This document shows positions 28,671 to 37,846 of a DNA stretch of 64,000 nucleotides, piece by piece; position 1 is the first letter of the stretch; the number at the start of each line of letters is the position of its first letter. Below the pieces are notes generated by a model. The model did not search any database. It saw nothing but the letters and a program-made list of their open reading frames with translations, and was not told where the DNA came from. The stretch is from the NCBI RefSeq assembly GCF_013409985.1, contig NZ_JACCBY010000001.1, forward strand, positions 744,001-808,000. The letters are read 5' to 3'. This stretch comes from Sphingomonas melonis. Lineage in GTDB: Bacteria > Pseudomonadota > Alphaproteobacteria > Sphingomonadales > Sphingomonadaceae. The position numbers and the translations under genes are program-made.

Positions 28671-29048
28671 ATGATCCGAATCCTGCTGGCCGAAGACGAT
28701 CAAGTCATGCGCGAATATCTGACCCGCGCGCTGGAGCGCGCCGGCTATGCCGTGGCGGCGGTCGATCGCGGCACGGCGGCGATGCCGCTGCTCGAAACCG
28801 AATCGTTCGACCTACTGCTCACCGACATCGTCATGCCGGAGATGGACGGCATCGAGCTCGCCCGCCGCGCCGCCGAGCTGGTGCCGGGGCTGCGCGTGAT
28901 GTTCATCACCGGCTTCGCCGCGGTGACGCTGAAGGCCGGGCGCGAGATGCCCAATGCGCGCGTGCTGTCCAAACCCTTCCATTTGCGCGACCTCGTCGCC
29001 GAGGTGGATCGCGTTTTCGAGACGGGAAGTGCCACCGGATTGAATTGA
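28671..29048 (+). CDS. cpdR: Response regulator CpdR
   Basis: A 125-residue stand-alone receiver domain. The start at 28671 (MIRILLAEDDQVMREYLTRA) is chosen because a GGAG lies 12 bases upstream; ATG at 28653 is an alternative. The acidic pocket EDD, the phosphorylation Asp in LLLTDIVMPEMDGIELARRA, the Thr in MFITGFAAV and the Lys in VLSKPFHLRDL are all present. CpdR, when unphosphorylated, primes the ClpXP protease for cell-cycle proteolysis in Caulobacter and relatives and is controlled by the CckA-ChpT relay. Position beside N-formylglutamate amidohydrolase is the conserved context. Confidence 0.93.
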   Translation: MIRILLAEDDQVMREYLTRALERAGYAVAAVDRGTAAMPLLETESFDLLLTDIVMPEMDGIELARRAAELVPGLRVMFITGFAAVTLKAGREMPNARVLSKPFHLRDLVAEVDRVFETGSATGLN

Positions 29049-29093
29049 CCGCTTGCCAGCCCGGAAAAGCCCGGCTAATGGGCCACCTCCGGC

Positions 29094-29168
29094 GGGCGTG
29101 TAGCTCAGTGGTAGAGCACTGTGTTGACATCGCAGGGGTCGCAAGTTCAATCCTTGCCACGCCCACCA
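29094..29168 (+). tRNA. tRNA-Val (anticodon GAC)
   Basis: A complete cloverleaf with encoded CCA: acceptor GGGCGTG / CACGCCC, D arm with AGCTCAGTGGTAGAGC, anticodon stem CTGTG / CGCAG with loop TTGACAT giving anticodon GAC, T arm TTCAATC, discriminator A and CCA at 29166-29168. Valine codons GUC/GUU are read. A rho-independent terminator follows. It marks the border between core-like and accessory-like DNA. Confidence 0.95.
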
Positions 29169-29175
29169 TCGAAAA

Positions 29176-29207
29176 CCCCGCTAGGCCAATGGCTTAGCGG
29201 GGTTTTT
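29176..29207 (+). terminator. Rho-independent terminator after tRNA-Val
   Basis: CCCCGCTAGGCC and GGCTTAGCGGGG form a 12-bp stem (one G-T pair) around AAT, followed by TTTTT. Confidence 0.9.
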
Positions 29208-29634
29208 GCTTTTTCGGGGCTGACCCTAAGGCACCTCGGCTGCGGTAAAACCGCGGTAAGGCACATGAATGGGCTGCACCACGCCGGTGCCGACTGCCAC
29301 CGTCGGATCCACGCGGGATTAAAGTATCAACGGCTTCGGCGGGACATGTGTCAGCCGCGGGCTTGCGGCGTAGCAGGGAGCGCTCCAGGCGCGCCTTCCA
29401 TGCTTCGTAGATCGCAGGTTCGTGCCGCGACACCGTGCTCGACGTCCTTTCGACGAGAAGACGGATCACTCAAACGGGTTTCGTGCACCCCTAGGCTGGC
29501 CAGCGCCACATTGCATGGTCGGGCGGTCGCCGGGTCGCGACGTTCAACCTGGGCGCCCGTCCTATGCCAAATCGGTGCCACCACCCCGGGGGCGTCGAGG
29601 ATCGTCGCGACGCTCGATGCTCGGCGGATCCATT
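29208..29634. other. Gap after tRNA-Val without recognisable gene
   Basis: 427 bases after the tRNA terminator. Open frames exist on both strands but none shows a family pattern, a good start or an integrase C-terminus. The position behind a tRNA would suit an eroded island end. Confidence 0.4.
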
Positions 29635-30048
29635 CTAGCGTCCGGTCGGCAAGGATTTCCCGATGCGGCTGCATAGTCCCGCTACGACGTCGTAGCCTCG
29701 CATGCCCAACCGCATTTCATGCCATTCCATTTCGCCAGGCGGAGCCTTGCGGAGCTGGAGGGTCGATCCGTCGGGGCGGACGACGCGGTAGGCCATCATG
29801 CGCATCCGTGGCGTCCGGCAGTCCGCCTCCATATGGGCGTCGGTTTGCTGCGCCGCCGTGTTCAAGCCCTTCAGCTCGACGTTGACGAACCTGACCCAGG
29901 CGGTGACGACATCACCCCTGCGGGTGGCGGATGCGCGATCGTAGAAGCCGCCTTCCGGTGTCCGCTGGATCGGAAATGGCTGCCAGTCTGTGATCCGGGA
30001 GAACGGCGGTACCGGCAGCGTCTGAAGGATGACGGTTAGGAGGATCAC
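29635..30048 (-). CDS. Small exported protein, surface-adhesin-E-like (module gene A, copy 1)
   Basis: A 137-residue protein with a short hydrophobic start (MILLTVILQTLPVPPF) that may be a signal. The body reads DWQPFPIQRTPEGGFYDRAS, GDVVTAWVRFVNVELKG, then AHMEADCRTPRMRMMAYRVV and MEWHEMRLGMRGYDVVAGLC. The order 'W, strand, YDR/S, GD-V-W-R, E-x-DC-x-x-x-x-R' resembles the surface-adhesin E type of small secreted beta domains (by eye, unproven). The gene overlaps by 4 bases the upstream membrane-protein gene and has a close paralogue at 50790-51182. Function is unknown. Confidence 0.75.
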   Translation of the reverse strand: MILLTVILQTLPVPPFSRITDWQPFPIQRTPEGGFYDRASATRRGDVVTAWVRFVNVELKGLNTAAQQTDAHMEADCRTPRMRMMAYRVVRPDGSTLQLRKAPPGEMEWHEMRLGMRGYDVVAGLCSRIGKSLPTGR

Positions 30049-30668
30049 GACATCACCTCGATCATGTAGTCCTTCAACTCGGCGCGCTGACGTCGCAGCA
30101 TCCGGATTCGCCGGAAGCGAAGGATGGGTAGTGACGCGAGGGCGGCCGTCATCGTCAGGCCGAGGAAGGGGCGGGGCGATAGAGTCTGTCCTGCCATCAG
30201 GACGGTGGCGATCATGAGGGCGCCGTGCATCCTCGTGAAGGATGCGGCCTCGATGAAGCCCGAAGGGCCAAGCAGAACCATCGCGTTCTGACGGCCGGTG
30301 AGGTTCGTGGCGGCGATGATCCTGCCGTTCACTTGATCCAGGCGAACGATGCCGTCCTGTAGGACGGAGATGTCGGAGGGCAGCTCCTGGGTCGAATGGC
30401 GCCCGCTCTCGTCTTCGAGGACGACGCTGACCACGCCCCGATGCGTCGTGTCGATGAAGCCGCCACCTCCGGTGACGAAACCGTTGCCATCGCTGGAGAG
30501 GCCGAGAACGCCGGCGGTGCGGCCGAAGGTGGTCGCATGCTGCTGGTATCCTGGGGATCGCAGCCGCCTGCGACAGCCAAGCGGCGATCCGACCTCTAAA
30601 GCATGGCTGACGTCGTTGAGGTCGAGTGGGTCCTGTCTGCGCCTTGTTCGGTCGAATGGTGGCATACC
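30045..30668 (-). CDS. Membrane protein with N-terminal beta domain (module gene B, copy 1)
   Basis: About 207 residues if the ATG at 30668 is used; the part conserved with copy 2 only starts near 30550, so the true start is uncertain. The N-terminal half is Gly-rich and beta-like (TAGVLGLSSDGNGFVTGGGG, FIDTTHRGVVSVVLEDESGR, ISVLQDGIVRLDQVNGRIIA). Two hydrophobic segments (ALMIATVLMAGQ; FLGLTMTAALASLPIL) and a basic helical end (RRIRMLRRQRAELKDYMIEV) follow. It is translationally coupled to gene A (overlap 30045-30048) and divergent from the hybrid kinase, with only 44 bases between the two proposed starts. No known family name is claimed. Confidence 0.7.
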   Translation of the reverse strand, partial: GMPPFDRTRRRQDPLDLNDVSHALEVGSPLGCRRRLRSPGYQQHATTFGRTAGVLGLSSDGNGFVTGGGGFIDTTHRGVVSVVLEDESGRHSTQELPSDISVLQDGIVRLDQVNGRIIAATNLTGRQNAMVLLGPSGFIEAASFTRMHGALMIATVLMAGQTLSPRPFLGLTMTAALASLPILRFRRIRMLRRQRAELKDYMIEVMS

Positions 30669-30712
30669 TTCGCGAAGTCTCTTATAGGTCCGATCGGGGT
30701 TCTTTTGCTGAC

Positions 30713-33700
30713 ATGATGAATATGAGCGAATGGGAAGAGCGGCGGCTGGAGGCACTGAGCCGCTACGATGTGCTGGACTCGCCGCGGGAGCCGACCTTCG
30801 ACGAAATAACGGAGCTGGCGGCCAGCCTCTGCGACGTTCCGATCGCGGTCGTCAATCTGATCGGAGACCGGCGGCAGTTCTTCAAGGCCGAGGTGGGCCT
30901 CGGCGTTCGCGAAACTCCGTTGGACAGCTCCTTCTGTGCCAAGGCAATCCTGGAAGAGGATTTTCTCCTCGTTCCCGACGCGGCCGCGGATCCGAGGTTC
31001 GAATGCAATCCGCTTGTCGTGGGCGAGCCGCACATCCGCTTCTATGCCGGAGCGCTCCTGAAGAGCGGTGACGGCTTCCCGATCGGAACGCTTTGCGTGC
31101 TTGACCACCGACCGCGGCAGTTGACCGATCTGCAGCAGCGGACGCTGGCCGTGCTCGCCCGGCAGGTCATGGCCCAGCTGGAGCTCCGGAGAGCGGTTGA
31201 AGAGCGGGATTGCAGGTTTGAAGCTGCATCCGCAAGCGAACGACGCCTTCGCCTCATCCTCGACAGTGCGCGTGATTACGCCATCATCGCCACGGATGGG
31301 GAGCGCCGGATCACGAGTTGGTCGGCTGGTGCGTACGCGACGTTCGGTTGGTCTCAGGAGGAGGCGATAGGCCGCTCGCTTGACGACATATTCACGCCCG
31401 AGGATCGCGCTGCAGGCGTTCCTTTGGAGGAGGCTCGAGAGGCGCTGGCAGAAGGTTGCGCCGCGGACGTCCGCTGGCACGTGCGCGCGGATGGTTCACG
31501 CGTGTTCATGAACGGATCGACCCACCCGATCGCCGCCGAGGGCGATCTTCCCGCGGGCTTTCTGAAGATCGCCCGTGACGAGACGGAGCAGCGCCAGCGG
31601 GCGGAGGAACTCGAACGTACCCGGGCGGAGCTCGTCAACAGTGAGACGCGATTCCGCAACATGGCCGACAGCACGCCGGTGATGATGTGGGTGACTGAAC
31701 CGAATGGCTACTGCACCTATCTGAATCGAAGCTGGTACGAATTCACGGGTCAGAGTGAGGCGGACGCGCTCGGATTTGGCTGGCTAGACGCGACTCACCC
31801 GGACGACAGGGCTGCAGCCGAACGCGCCTTCATCGATTCGAACTTGGCCCAGTCGCCGTTCAAGGCGGAGTATCGGCTGCGTCGGGCAGACGGTGCATAT
31901 CGCTGGGCCATAGATGCGGCGAACCCCCGTTTCGGTCCCGACGGCGCATACTTGGGGTACGTGGGCTTCGTCGTCGACATAGATGAGCGACGCGAGGCGG
32001 AGGAGGCCATCAGGCGCGCCAACACGCTGTTGGAAGCCGTGATGGAAGCCGTCCCTGGCGTCGTGTACGCGAAGGACGTGGCCGGACGGATGCTCGCCGC
32101 CAACCGCGGAACGATCGAGCTCGTGGGGAGACCAAAGTCCGAGATCATAGGTCGGACCGATGCCGAATTCCTGAATGACATGGCGGAAGCCGAGGCCGTC
32201 ATGGCCAACGACGCCCGCATCATGGCGGAGGATCGCGTCGAGATGATCGAGGAGGCGGTCAGTCGACCCGACGGCAGCCGCGCGACCTGGCTGTCTACCA
32301 AGGCGCCGTTTCGTGACGCGAACGGCGTGATAGTGGGGCTCGTCGGTTCATCCATAGACATCTCGGAGCGGAAGGAGGCCGAGGAACGTCTGCGTGAAAG
32401 CGAGGCGAGGCTCTCCGAGGAGCGGACCCGCCTGGCGACGCTCATCGAAAGCCTGCCCGTCGGTGTCTGCTTCCTCACCCCGGCAGGCGACGTCCTCCTG
32501 TCGAACCCGGCGTACCAGCGCTTTCTGCCGGATGGGATCCTGCCCTCGCGTCTGCCTGATGTCGATCGGCAGTGGGTGAGCTGGAACGAACGCGGCCAAC
32601 CGCTTCCGCGCTCCCAATATCCGGGAGCGCGTGCTCTTCGCGGGGAGGCGACTGCCGGCACCGAGTTCCTTCACCGCACGTCCGATGGCGATACGTGGCT
32701 CCGGGTCAGCGGTGTTCCCTTGGCCGGCGAGGGCGGCACGCTTGCCGCCGCAATCCTCGTGGTGATCGACATAACCGCTCAGAAGCGGGCGCAGCTGGCC
32801 CTTACACGACTGAACGATACGTTGGAGACGCAGGTTGCGGAGCGCACGGCGGACCGCGACCGCATGTGGCGCCTGTCGACCGACCTCATGTTGGTCGCCC
32901 GTTTCGACGCCACCATCACAGCGGTCAATCCGGCCTGGGCGACGCTTCTCGGGTGGTCCGAGGACGATCTGATCGGCAGAGCGTTCCTGGACCTCGTTCA
33001 TCCCGACGATCGTGAGAGCACTCTCGATGAGGTCGCGGCCTTGTCCGACGGGCTGACGACGCTGCGTTTCGAGAACCGCTATCGGCATAAGGACGGTTCA
33101 TACCGTCATCTCTCCTGGACGGCGGTGCCGGACCAGAGCTTCATCCATGCCGTCGCCCGCGATGTCGAGGGAGAACGGAAGGCGCAGGCTGAACTGGAGC
33201 AGGCGCAGGAGCAGCTTCGGCAGGCGCAGAAGATGGAGGCGGTGGGGCAGCTGACCGGCGGTATCGCCCATGACTTCAACAATCTGCTGACTGGGGTCAT
33301 CGGATCGCTTGACATGATGCAGCGGCGCATTGCCCAAGGCGAGACCGACCGGATCGAGCGGTATGCAACCGCTGCCGTAACCTCCGCCAACCGGGCCGCC
33401 GCTCTGACACATAGGCTTCTAGCCTTTTCACGTCGTCAGCCGCTGGATCCCAAGCCCACCAACGCGAACAGGCTCGTCACGGGCATGGAGGAACTCCTCC
33501 GTCGTACCATCGGTGAGGGCGTGCGATTGGAAATCGTCACGGCCGGGGGGCTCTGGCAGACCCTTTGCGATCCCCACCAGCTCGAAAGCGCTGTGCTCAA
33601 TCTGGCGATCAACGCGCGTGATGCCATGCCTGGAGGCGGTACGCTCACCATCGAGACCTGCAACGCTCATCTCGATGACGCCTATTCCGCGCGGCAATCA

Positions 33701-34372
33701 GAGGTGAAGGCGGGTCAGTACGTATGCGTGTGCGTGACGGATACCGGTGTGGGAATGACCGCCGACACGATCCAGAAGGCGTTCGAGCCTTTCTTCACCA
33801 CGAAGCCGATGGGCCAGGGGACGGGGCTCGGATTATCGATGATCTACGGCTTTGCACGCCAGTCGGAAGGTTACGCGAAGATCTACTCGGAGGTCGGCAA
33901 GGGGACGACGTTCAAGCTCTACCTGCCCCGTCATTACGGCGAAGGCGACGTTAGCGAGGTTCTGCCGGTATGCCTCGGGGACGAGCACAGGGCCGAGCAC
34001 GGTGAGGTTGTGCTGGTGGTCGAGGACGAGACGGCGGTGCGCGCTCTGGTCGTCGATGTGCTGGAGGAGCTTGGCTATCGTGCCCTCGAAGCGGTGGATG
34101 GACCATCAGGGCTGAAGCTACTGGAGTCGGACGTTCGCATCGATCTGCTCGTCACGGACATCGGCCTGCCGGGCTTGAACGGCCGACAGTTGGCCGACTT
34201 CGCGCGGGAGCGACGCCGAGACCTGAACATCCTCTTCATGACGGGTTACGCCGAGAACGCCGCGATCGCGAACGGCTTCCTCGAACCAGGCATGGAGATG
34301 ATCACCAAGCCGTTCGCGATCGACGCGCTTGCCGCCCGGATCCGGACCATACTCGAAGCTCGTCGCGCCTGA
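30713..34372 (+). CDS. Hybrid sensor histidine kinase with GAF, five PAS, HisKA, HATPase and receiver domains
   Basis: A cytoplasmic kinase of 1219 residues without membrane helices. In order: GAF (about 10-160, FCAKAILEEDFLLVPDAAAD), PAS1 (ILDSARDYAIIATDGERRIT), PAS2 (STPVMMWVTEPNGYCTYLNR), PAS3 (AVPGVVYAKDVAGRMLAANR), PAS4 (SLPVGVCFLTPAGDVLLSNP), PAS5 (TDLMLVARFDATITAVNPAW), HisKA with the phosphoacceptor His853 in GGIAHDFNNLL, HATPase (NLAINARDAMPGGG, DTGVGM, GQGTGLGLSM) and a receiver with Asp1149 in LLVTDIGLPG. All catalytic residues are present. No PAS has the LOV flavin Cys motif. A clear ribosome site is missing; ATG codons at 30716 and 30722 are alternatives. The signal is unknown. 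Confidence 0.93.
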   Translation: MMNMSEWEERRLEALSRYDVLDSPREPTFDEITELAASLCDVPIAVVNLIGDRRQFFKAEVGLGVRETPLDSSFCAKAILEEDFLLVPDAAADPRFECNPLVVGEPHIRFYAGALLKSGDGFPIGTLCVLDHRPRQLTDLQQRTLAVLARQVMAQLELRRAVEERDCRFEAASASERRLRLILDSARDYAIIATDGERRITSWSAGAYATFGWSQEEAIGRSLDDIFTPEDRAAGVPLEEAREALAEGCAADVRWHVRADGSRVFMNGSTHPIAAEGDLPAGFLKIARDETEQRQRAEELERTRAELVNSETRFRNMADSTPVMMWVTEPNGYCTYLNRSWYEFTGQSEADALGFGWLDATHPDDRAAAERAFIDSNLAQSPFKAEYRLRRADGAYRWAIDAANPRFGPDGAYLGYVGFVVDIDERREAEEAIRRANTLLEAVMEAVPGVVYAKDVAGRMLAANRGTIELVGRPKSEIIGRTDAEFLNDMAEAEAVMANDARIMAEDRVEMIEEAVSRPDGSRATWLSTKAPFRDANGVIVGLVGSSIDISERKEAEERLRESEARLSEERTRLATLIESLPVGVCFLTPAGDVLLSNPAYQRFLPDGILPSRLPDVDRQWVSWNERGQPLPRSQYPGARALRGEATAGTEFLHRTSDGDTWLRVSGVPLAGEGGTLAAAILVVIDITAQKRAQLALTRLNDTLETQVAERTADRDRMWRLSTDLMLVARFDATITAVNPAWATLLGWSEDDLIGRAFLDLVHPDDRESTLDEVAALSDGLTTLRFENRYRHKDGSYRHLSWTAVPDQSFIHAVARDVEGERKAQAELEQAQEQLRQAQKMEAVGQLTGGIAHDFNNLLTGVIGSLDMMQRRIAQGETDRIERYATAAVTSANRAAALTHRLLAFSRRQPLDPKPTNANRLVTGMEELLRRTIGEGVRLEIVTAGGLWQTLCDPHQLESAVLNLAINARDAMPGGGTLTIETCNAHLDDAYSARQSEVKAGQYVCVCVTDTGVGMTADTIQKAFEPFFTTKPMGQGTGLGLSMIYGFARQSEGYAKIYSEVGKGTTFKLYLPRHYGEGDVSEVLPVCLGDEHRAEHGEVVLVVEDETAVRALVVDVLEELGYRALEAVDGPSGLKLLESDVRIDLLVTDIGLPGLNGRQLADFARERRRDLNILFMTGYAENAAIANGFLEPGMEMITKPFAIDALAARIRTILEARRA

Positions 34373-34706
34373 TCCGCACCGGCGCGTGTCGTGTGCCATG
34401 TTTGCCGCCGTGCCGAAGGTGATCGAGCATTTAGACCAAGACGGGTCCCTGATCATTGTCCGGGGTCGCGTGACTGGCTCATCAGGCGCTGCAGGGGAGA
34501 ACCGGATCGGCACATCGTGTAATCGAGCCCGGACCGGTCGTCAGACGAACCTCGGGAACACCCCCCCCCGGGGGGACGAATTGCCTTGTCGGTCGCGGCG
34601 GGGTCGTCCCTGGGCGTGCCCATGATCGACGTCGCACGACGAGGTGGGCATCGTACCCGCCAGCTCGCGCACGCCTGACGTCCGACACGGCGGCTCGAAC
34701 CGGGGT
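34373..34706. other. Gap between converging kinase and GGDEF-EAL genes
   Basis: 334 bases without a credible gene. A run of nine C followed by six G at 34561-34575 could form a short, very stable hairpin between the two gene ends. No classical terminator was seen. Confidence 0.4.
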
Positions 34707-36887
34707 CTAGGCCGCCTTGGTCGATCCTCCGAGTTCGGCCAGCAGTTCGTCCCGTGGCACCGGCTTGCCGTACAGATACCCCTGCACGACGTTGCATCCG
34801 CAAGCCAGGATCATTGCGCGCTGCTCCTCGGTCTCGACGCCTTCGGCTATGACCTCGAGACCGAGACCGTGAGCCAAGGACGCGAGCGTTGTGACGATGG
34901 TCGCGTCGGCATGATCGTGACAGATGTCTTGTATGAAGCTGCGATCGATCTTGATCCGCGACAGGGGGTACCGCTTCAACATGCTCAGGGATGCGTACCC
35001 AGTGCCGAAATCGTCGAAAGCGATCCCTACGCCCAGCGACCGCAATTGGACAAGGGGCTGCAGCATGGTCTCGTCGTGGCGCAGGATTATGTTCTCAGTG
35101 ATCTCCAGCTCCAAGGCTTCGGGGGGAAGTGCATGGCTTTCAAGGCACCGGAGAACGTCTTCACCGATGTTGCCCGCCCGGAACTGTGCTCCGAAGAGGT
35201 TCACTCCAACCACGAGGTCGGACCAACGACCACGAAGAATCGCGACGTCCGCGCAGGCTCTATCCAGCACCCAGCGTCCCATCTCGGCGGCCAGCAGGCT
35301 TGATTCGATCGAGGTGAGAAAGCGATCGGGGGTGAGCAGCCCTTCGCAGGGATGATCCCAACGCAGCAGGGCTTCGACGCCCTGGATAGAGCCGTCGGTA
35401 AGACGGACCTGCGGTTGATAGAAGAGCTTGAATTCGCCCCGATCGAGCCCGCCTCGTATCTCACCTTCGAAAGCCCGGCGATGACGCGCCGCCTCGCGCA
35501 GCGCCGGTCGGAAGAAGCGATGACAGCTTCGTCCCTCCGCCTTGGCCTGGTACATCGCGAGATCCGCCGCTGCGAGCAGATCCTCGCCATGGCTGCCGTG
35601 ATCGGGAAACAGGGCGATACCGATGCTGGCACCGACGTGGACCGTTTCGCCATCTATCAAGACGGGGTGCGCCAGTTGTTCGATCAGCCGGTCGGCGAAA
35701 GCGGCCACGGCGTCCAGCCTCGGTCGCGTGGACATGACTATGGCGAATTCGTCCCCAGCGACCCGGACGACGGTGTCGGTCGGCAGCGCCGCGTATTCGA
35801 GTCGAGACGCCACCTCGCGGAGCAGTGAGTCACCGGAAGTGTGGCCAAGCGTGTCGTTGATGAGCTTGAAGCCGTCCAGATCGATCATGAGCACCGCCGC
35901 AGCTTCCCCAGCCACCGTGCAGTCCGATATGCGGCTCATCAGGACGGTGCGGTTTGGAAGCCCGGTGAGGCTGTCACGATGCGCGAGATCGAAGAGCCTC
36001 AGTTCGTTTCGGCGGCGCTCGCTCATGTCTCTGACGATTGCGCCGAAGCTGGAACCGGAACCTTCCCGCCACATCGAGAGGGAAAGTTCGATCGGAATTT
36101 CGATGCCATCCTTTCGAACCGCATCCAACTGGACGGTAGTGCCCACCAGGCGGGTTTCTCCGCCGGCGGCCACACGGGCGAACCCGCCGTTGTGTCCAGC
36201 ACGCATGCGCGGCGGAACGATGAGGGAGATGTCCGCGCCAACGGCCTCGGTAGCGGTGTAGCCGAACAGTCGCTCCGCGGCTCCATTCCAGAAGGTGATG
36301 ATGCCGCGGCCGTCGGCGCACATGATGCCGTCGGGAGAGGTTGCCGCTATATGCTCGAAGCGGGAACGGTCCTCCCGTCCACTGGCAGCAAGCCGTCGCA
36401 CCTCCAACCTGTCGAGGACGATGGCGGCGAGGGTGCGAAGGTGCTCCTGGTCGTCCGCCGTGAAGCGGGACCGCGGCCGGGAGTCGATGATGCACAAGGT
36501 TCCGATCGCGTGTCCCGATGGTGATCGGAGGGGTACGCCGGCGTAGAAGCGGATGTTCGGCGTTCCGGTGACGAGCGGATTGCCGACGAAGCGGATGTCC
36601 AGCAATGCATCGGGGATGACCAGCATCTCCTCCGCGGGAAGGGTAATCGCATGTGCGCAGAAGGAGGCCTCTCGGCTCGTCTCGCATACCTCTATGCCGA
36701 CATGGGCCTTGAAGACCTGGCGATCACGCTCGACAACCGACACCAGCGCGATCTGGACGTCGAAAGTACGTACGGCAAGCTGCACTATGTCCTGAACATC
36801 GACCAAAGGATCGTCCGACATCAGGTGATACTCCGCCAGCGCGGCGAGGCGGGCGTCTTCGTTGAAGAGATGAGGGGCAGATTGCAT
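34707..36887 (-). CDS. GAF-PAS-GGDEF-EAL cyclic-di-GMP protein
   Basis: A soluble 726-residue protein. N-terminal GAF (about 15-165) resembles that of the hybrid kinase upstream (FCAHAI, NPLVTGTPNIRFYAGVPL, GTLCIIDSRP). PAS follows (about 175-290, IMCADGRGIITFWNGAAERL). The GGDEF domain (295-460) has the signature AGDEF at 377-381 instead of GGDEF, with intact DSLTGLPNR and FKLINDTLGH. The EAL domain (475-720) has EALLRW at 505, ITENIIL, DDFGTGYASLS, DRSFIQD, IAEGVETEEQ and QGYLYGKPV, so the phosphodiesterase metal ligands are present. Net activity is probably c-di-GMP breakdown, with cyclase activity uncertain. It converges on the kinase gene. Confidence 0.94.
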   Translation of the reverse strand: MQSAPHLFNEDARLAALAEYHLMSDDPLVDVQDIVQLAVRTFDVQIALVSVVERDRQVFKAHVGIEVCETSREASFCAHAITLPAEEMLVIPDALLDIRFVGNPLVTGTPNIRFYAGVPLRSPSGHAIGTLCIIDSRPRSRFTADDQEHLRTLAAIVLDRLEVRRLAASGREDRSRFEHIAATSPDGIMCADGRGIITFWNGAAERLFGYTATEAVGADISLIVPPRMRAGHNGGFARVAAGGETRLVGTTVQLDAVRKDGIEIPIELSLSMWREGSGSSFGAIVRDMSERRRNELRLFDLAHRDSLTGLPNRTVLMSRISDCTVAGEAAAVLMIDLDGFKLINDTLGHTSGDSLLREVASRLEYAALPTDTVVRVAGDEFAIVMSTRPRLDAVAAFADRLIEQLAHPVLIDGETVHVGASIGIALFPDHGSHGEDLLAAADLAMYQAKAEGRSCHRFFRPALREAARHRRAFEGEIRGGLDRGEFKLFYQPQVRLTDGSIQGVEALLRWDHPCEGLLTPDRFLTSIESSLLAAEMGRWVLDRACADVAILRGRWSDLVVGVNLFGAQFRAGNIGEDVLRCLESHALPPEALELEITENIILRHDETMLQPLVQLRSLGVGIAFDDFGTGYASLSMLKRYPLSRIKIDRSFIQDICHDHADATIVTTLASLAHGLGLEVIAEGVETEEQRAMILACGCNVVQGYLYGKPVPRDELLAELGGSTKAA

Positions 36888-37469
36888 AAGGTCGGTATCC
36901 TCGGTCGGACGCTTACCTCGGGGAACGTTAAGGATTGCCTAGGTGCACGGACGATTCCCAGAAATTCCAAGTGCTTGAACCAGACGGGCGCGCGTTTCAT
37001 TCTGATCGAAACCGCGTCACGTAAAACCGGGTAATCGCTACGCACTTGAGTGACGGCGCTGTCACCCAGCCGACATGATGCGGCGACAAGCGTTTTCGGC
37101 GCTGGCCGGCTATTCTATGGCGGACCGGCGTTCAAATCGCTGCCGGTGCCAGCCCCCCCGGTATCGACGAGATGATGCCCGTGTGCCCGCGGCGTACGAT
37201 GCCTACGCGGCTGTTTCGCAGACCTGTTGCCAAGCTCCTACGCTGCAATCAATGCTGCGGTGGGCATTGCGTCAAGCCCATCCCCGGTGATGGGCTTATC
37301 TCTGGATGTTGGTCTTCGGTCGCGATGATTGGACACGAGACCTTGCATGGCGCCGCACGCCGGCCCTTCTTTGGCGAGCAGGACGAAGCGACGTGTTCTG
37401 GCGATTGAAGGCCGTCCTGACGGCTGACGCGGCATTGTCCACGAGACGACCTTATGCTCTATTGCCGCG
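36888..37469. other. Gap without recognisable gene
   Basis: 582 bases upstream of the GGDEF-EAL gene. The first about 100 bases should hold its promoter (not obvious by motif). Small open frames further on lack ribosome sites and family patterns. Confidence 0.4.
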
Positions 37470-37646
37470 ATGCCGCAGCGCACGTTGCAACCGGAGCAGA
37501 GGCTACGCGAGCATTTGGAGGATGCACTGGCGGAGGCTGACGCGTTGGATTGGAGCGCCGTCGCCGCCCTCGTCAGCGCGGCCTTGGACGCAGCTGATAG
37601 GGGTGGGCCGGATCCACGATCGGCTCCGTCTGACCGGGCCGACTGA
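37470..37646 (+). CDS. Possible small helical protein
   Basis: A 58-codon frame reading MPQRTLQPEQRLREHLEDAL, then AEADALDWSAVAALVSAALD and AADRGGPDPR. The regular amphipathic pattern with acidic and Ala/Leu residues looks more protein-like than the other frames here, but no ribosome site is seen and no family is recognised. It could also be chance. Confidence 0.35.
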   Translation: MPQRTLQPEQRLREHLEDALAEADALDWSAVAALVSAALDAADRGGPDPRSAPSDRAD

Positions 37647-37704
37647 CTTTCCGGCGCAGCGGCTGTGAGGAGGGGGTATCGGAACGTCATGCCTGAGGAT
37701 CGGC

Positions 37705-37729
37705 GGGCCCGCTCCGCGCTGGCGGGCCC
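37705..37729. terminator. Hairpin beyond the MHS transporter gene
   Basis: GGGCCCGC and GCGGGCCC pair around a 9-base loop, about 120 bases beyond the minus-strand transporter stop. A weak terminator candidate; no T-run. Confidence 0.3.
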
Positions 37730-37846
37730 AGATCGCTCTGGATCCAACGCCCTTCGCCGATCGGGATCGGTGTTCGTGACGCCAAGCCGAGAAGCATGTT
37801 CCGTGCGTTACTACCAGATTGCTTTGCCCTTCTCTGCCCGGAGCCG

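Noticed and set aside
29194..29674. Possible integrase remnant after tRNA-Val
   Set aside because: No tyrosine-recombinase motifs (R, HxxR, Y) could be found in any frame.
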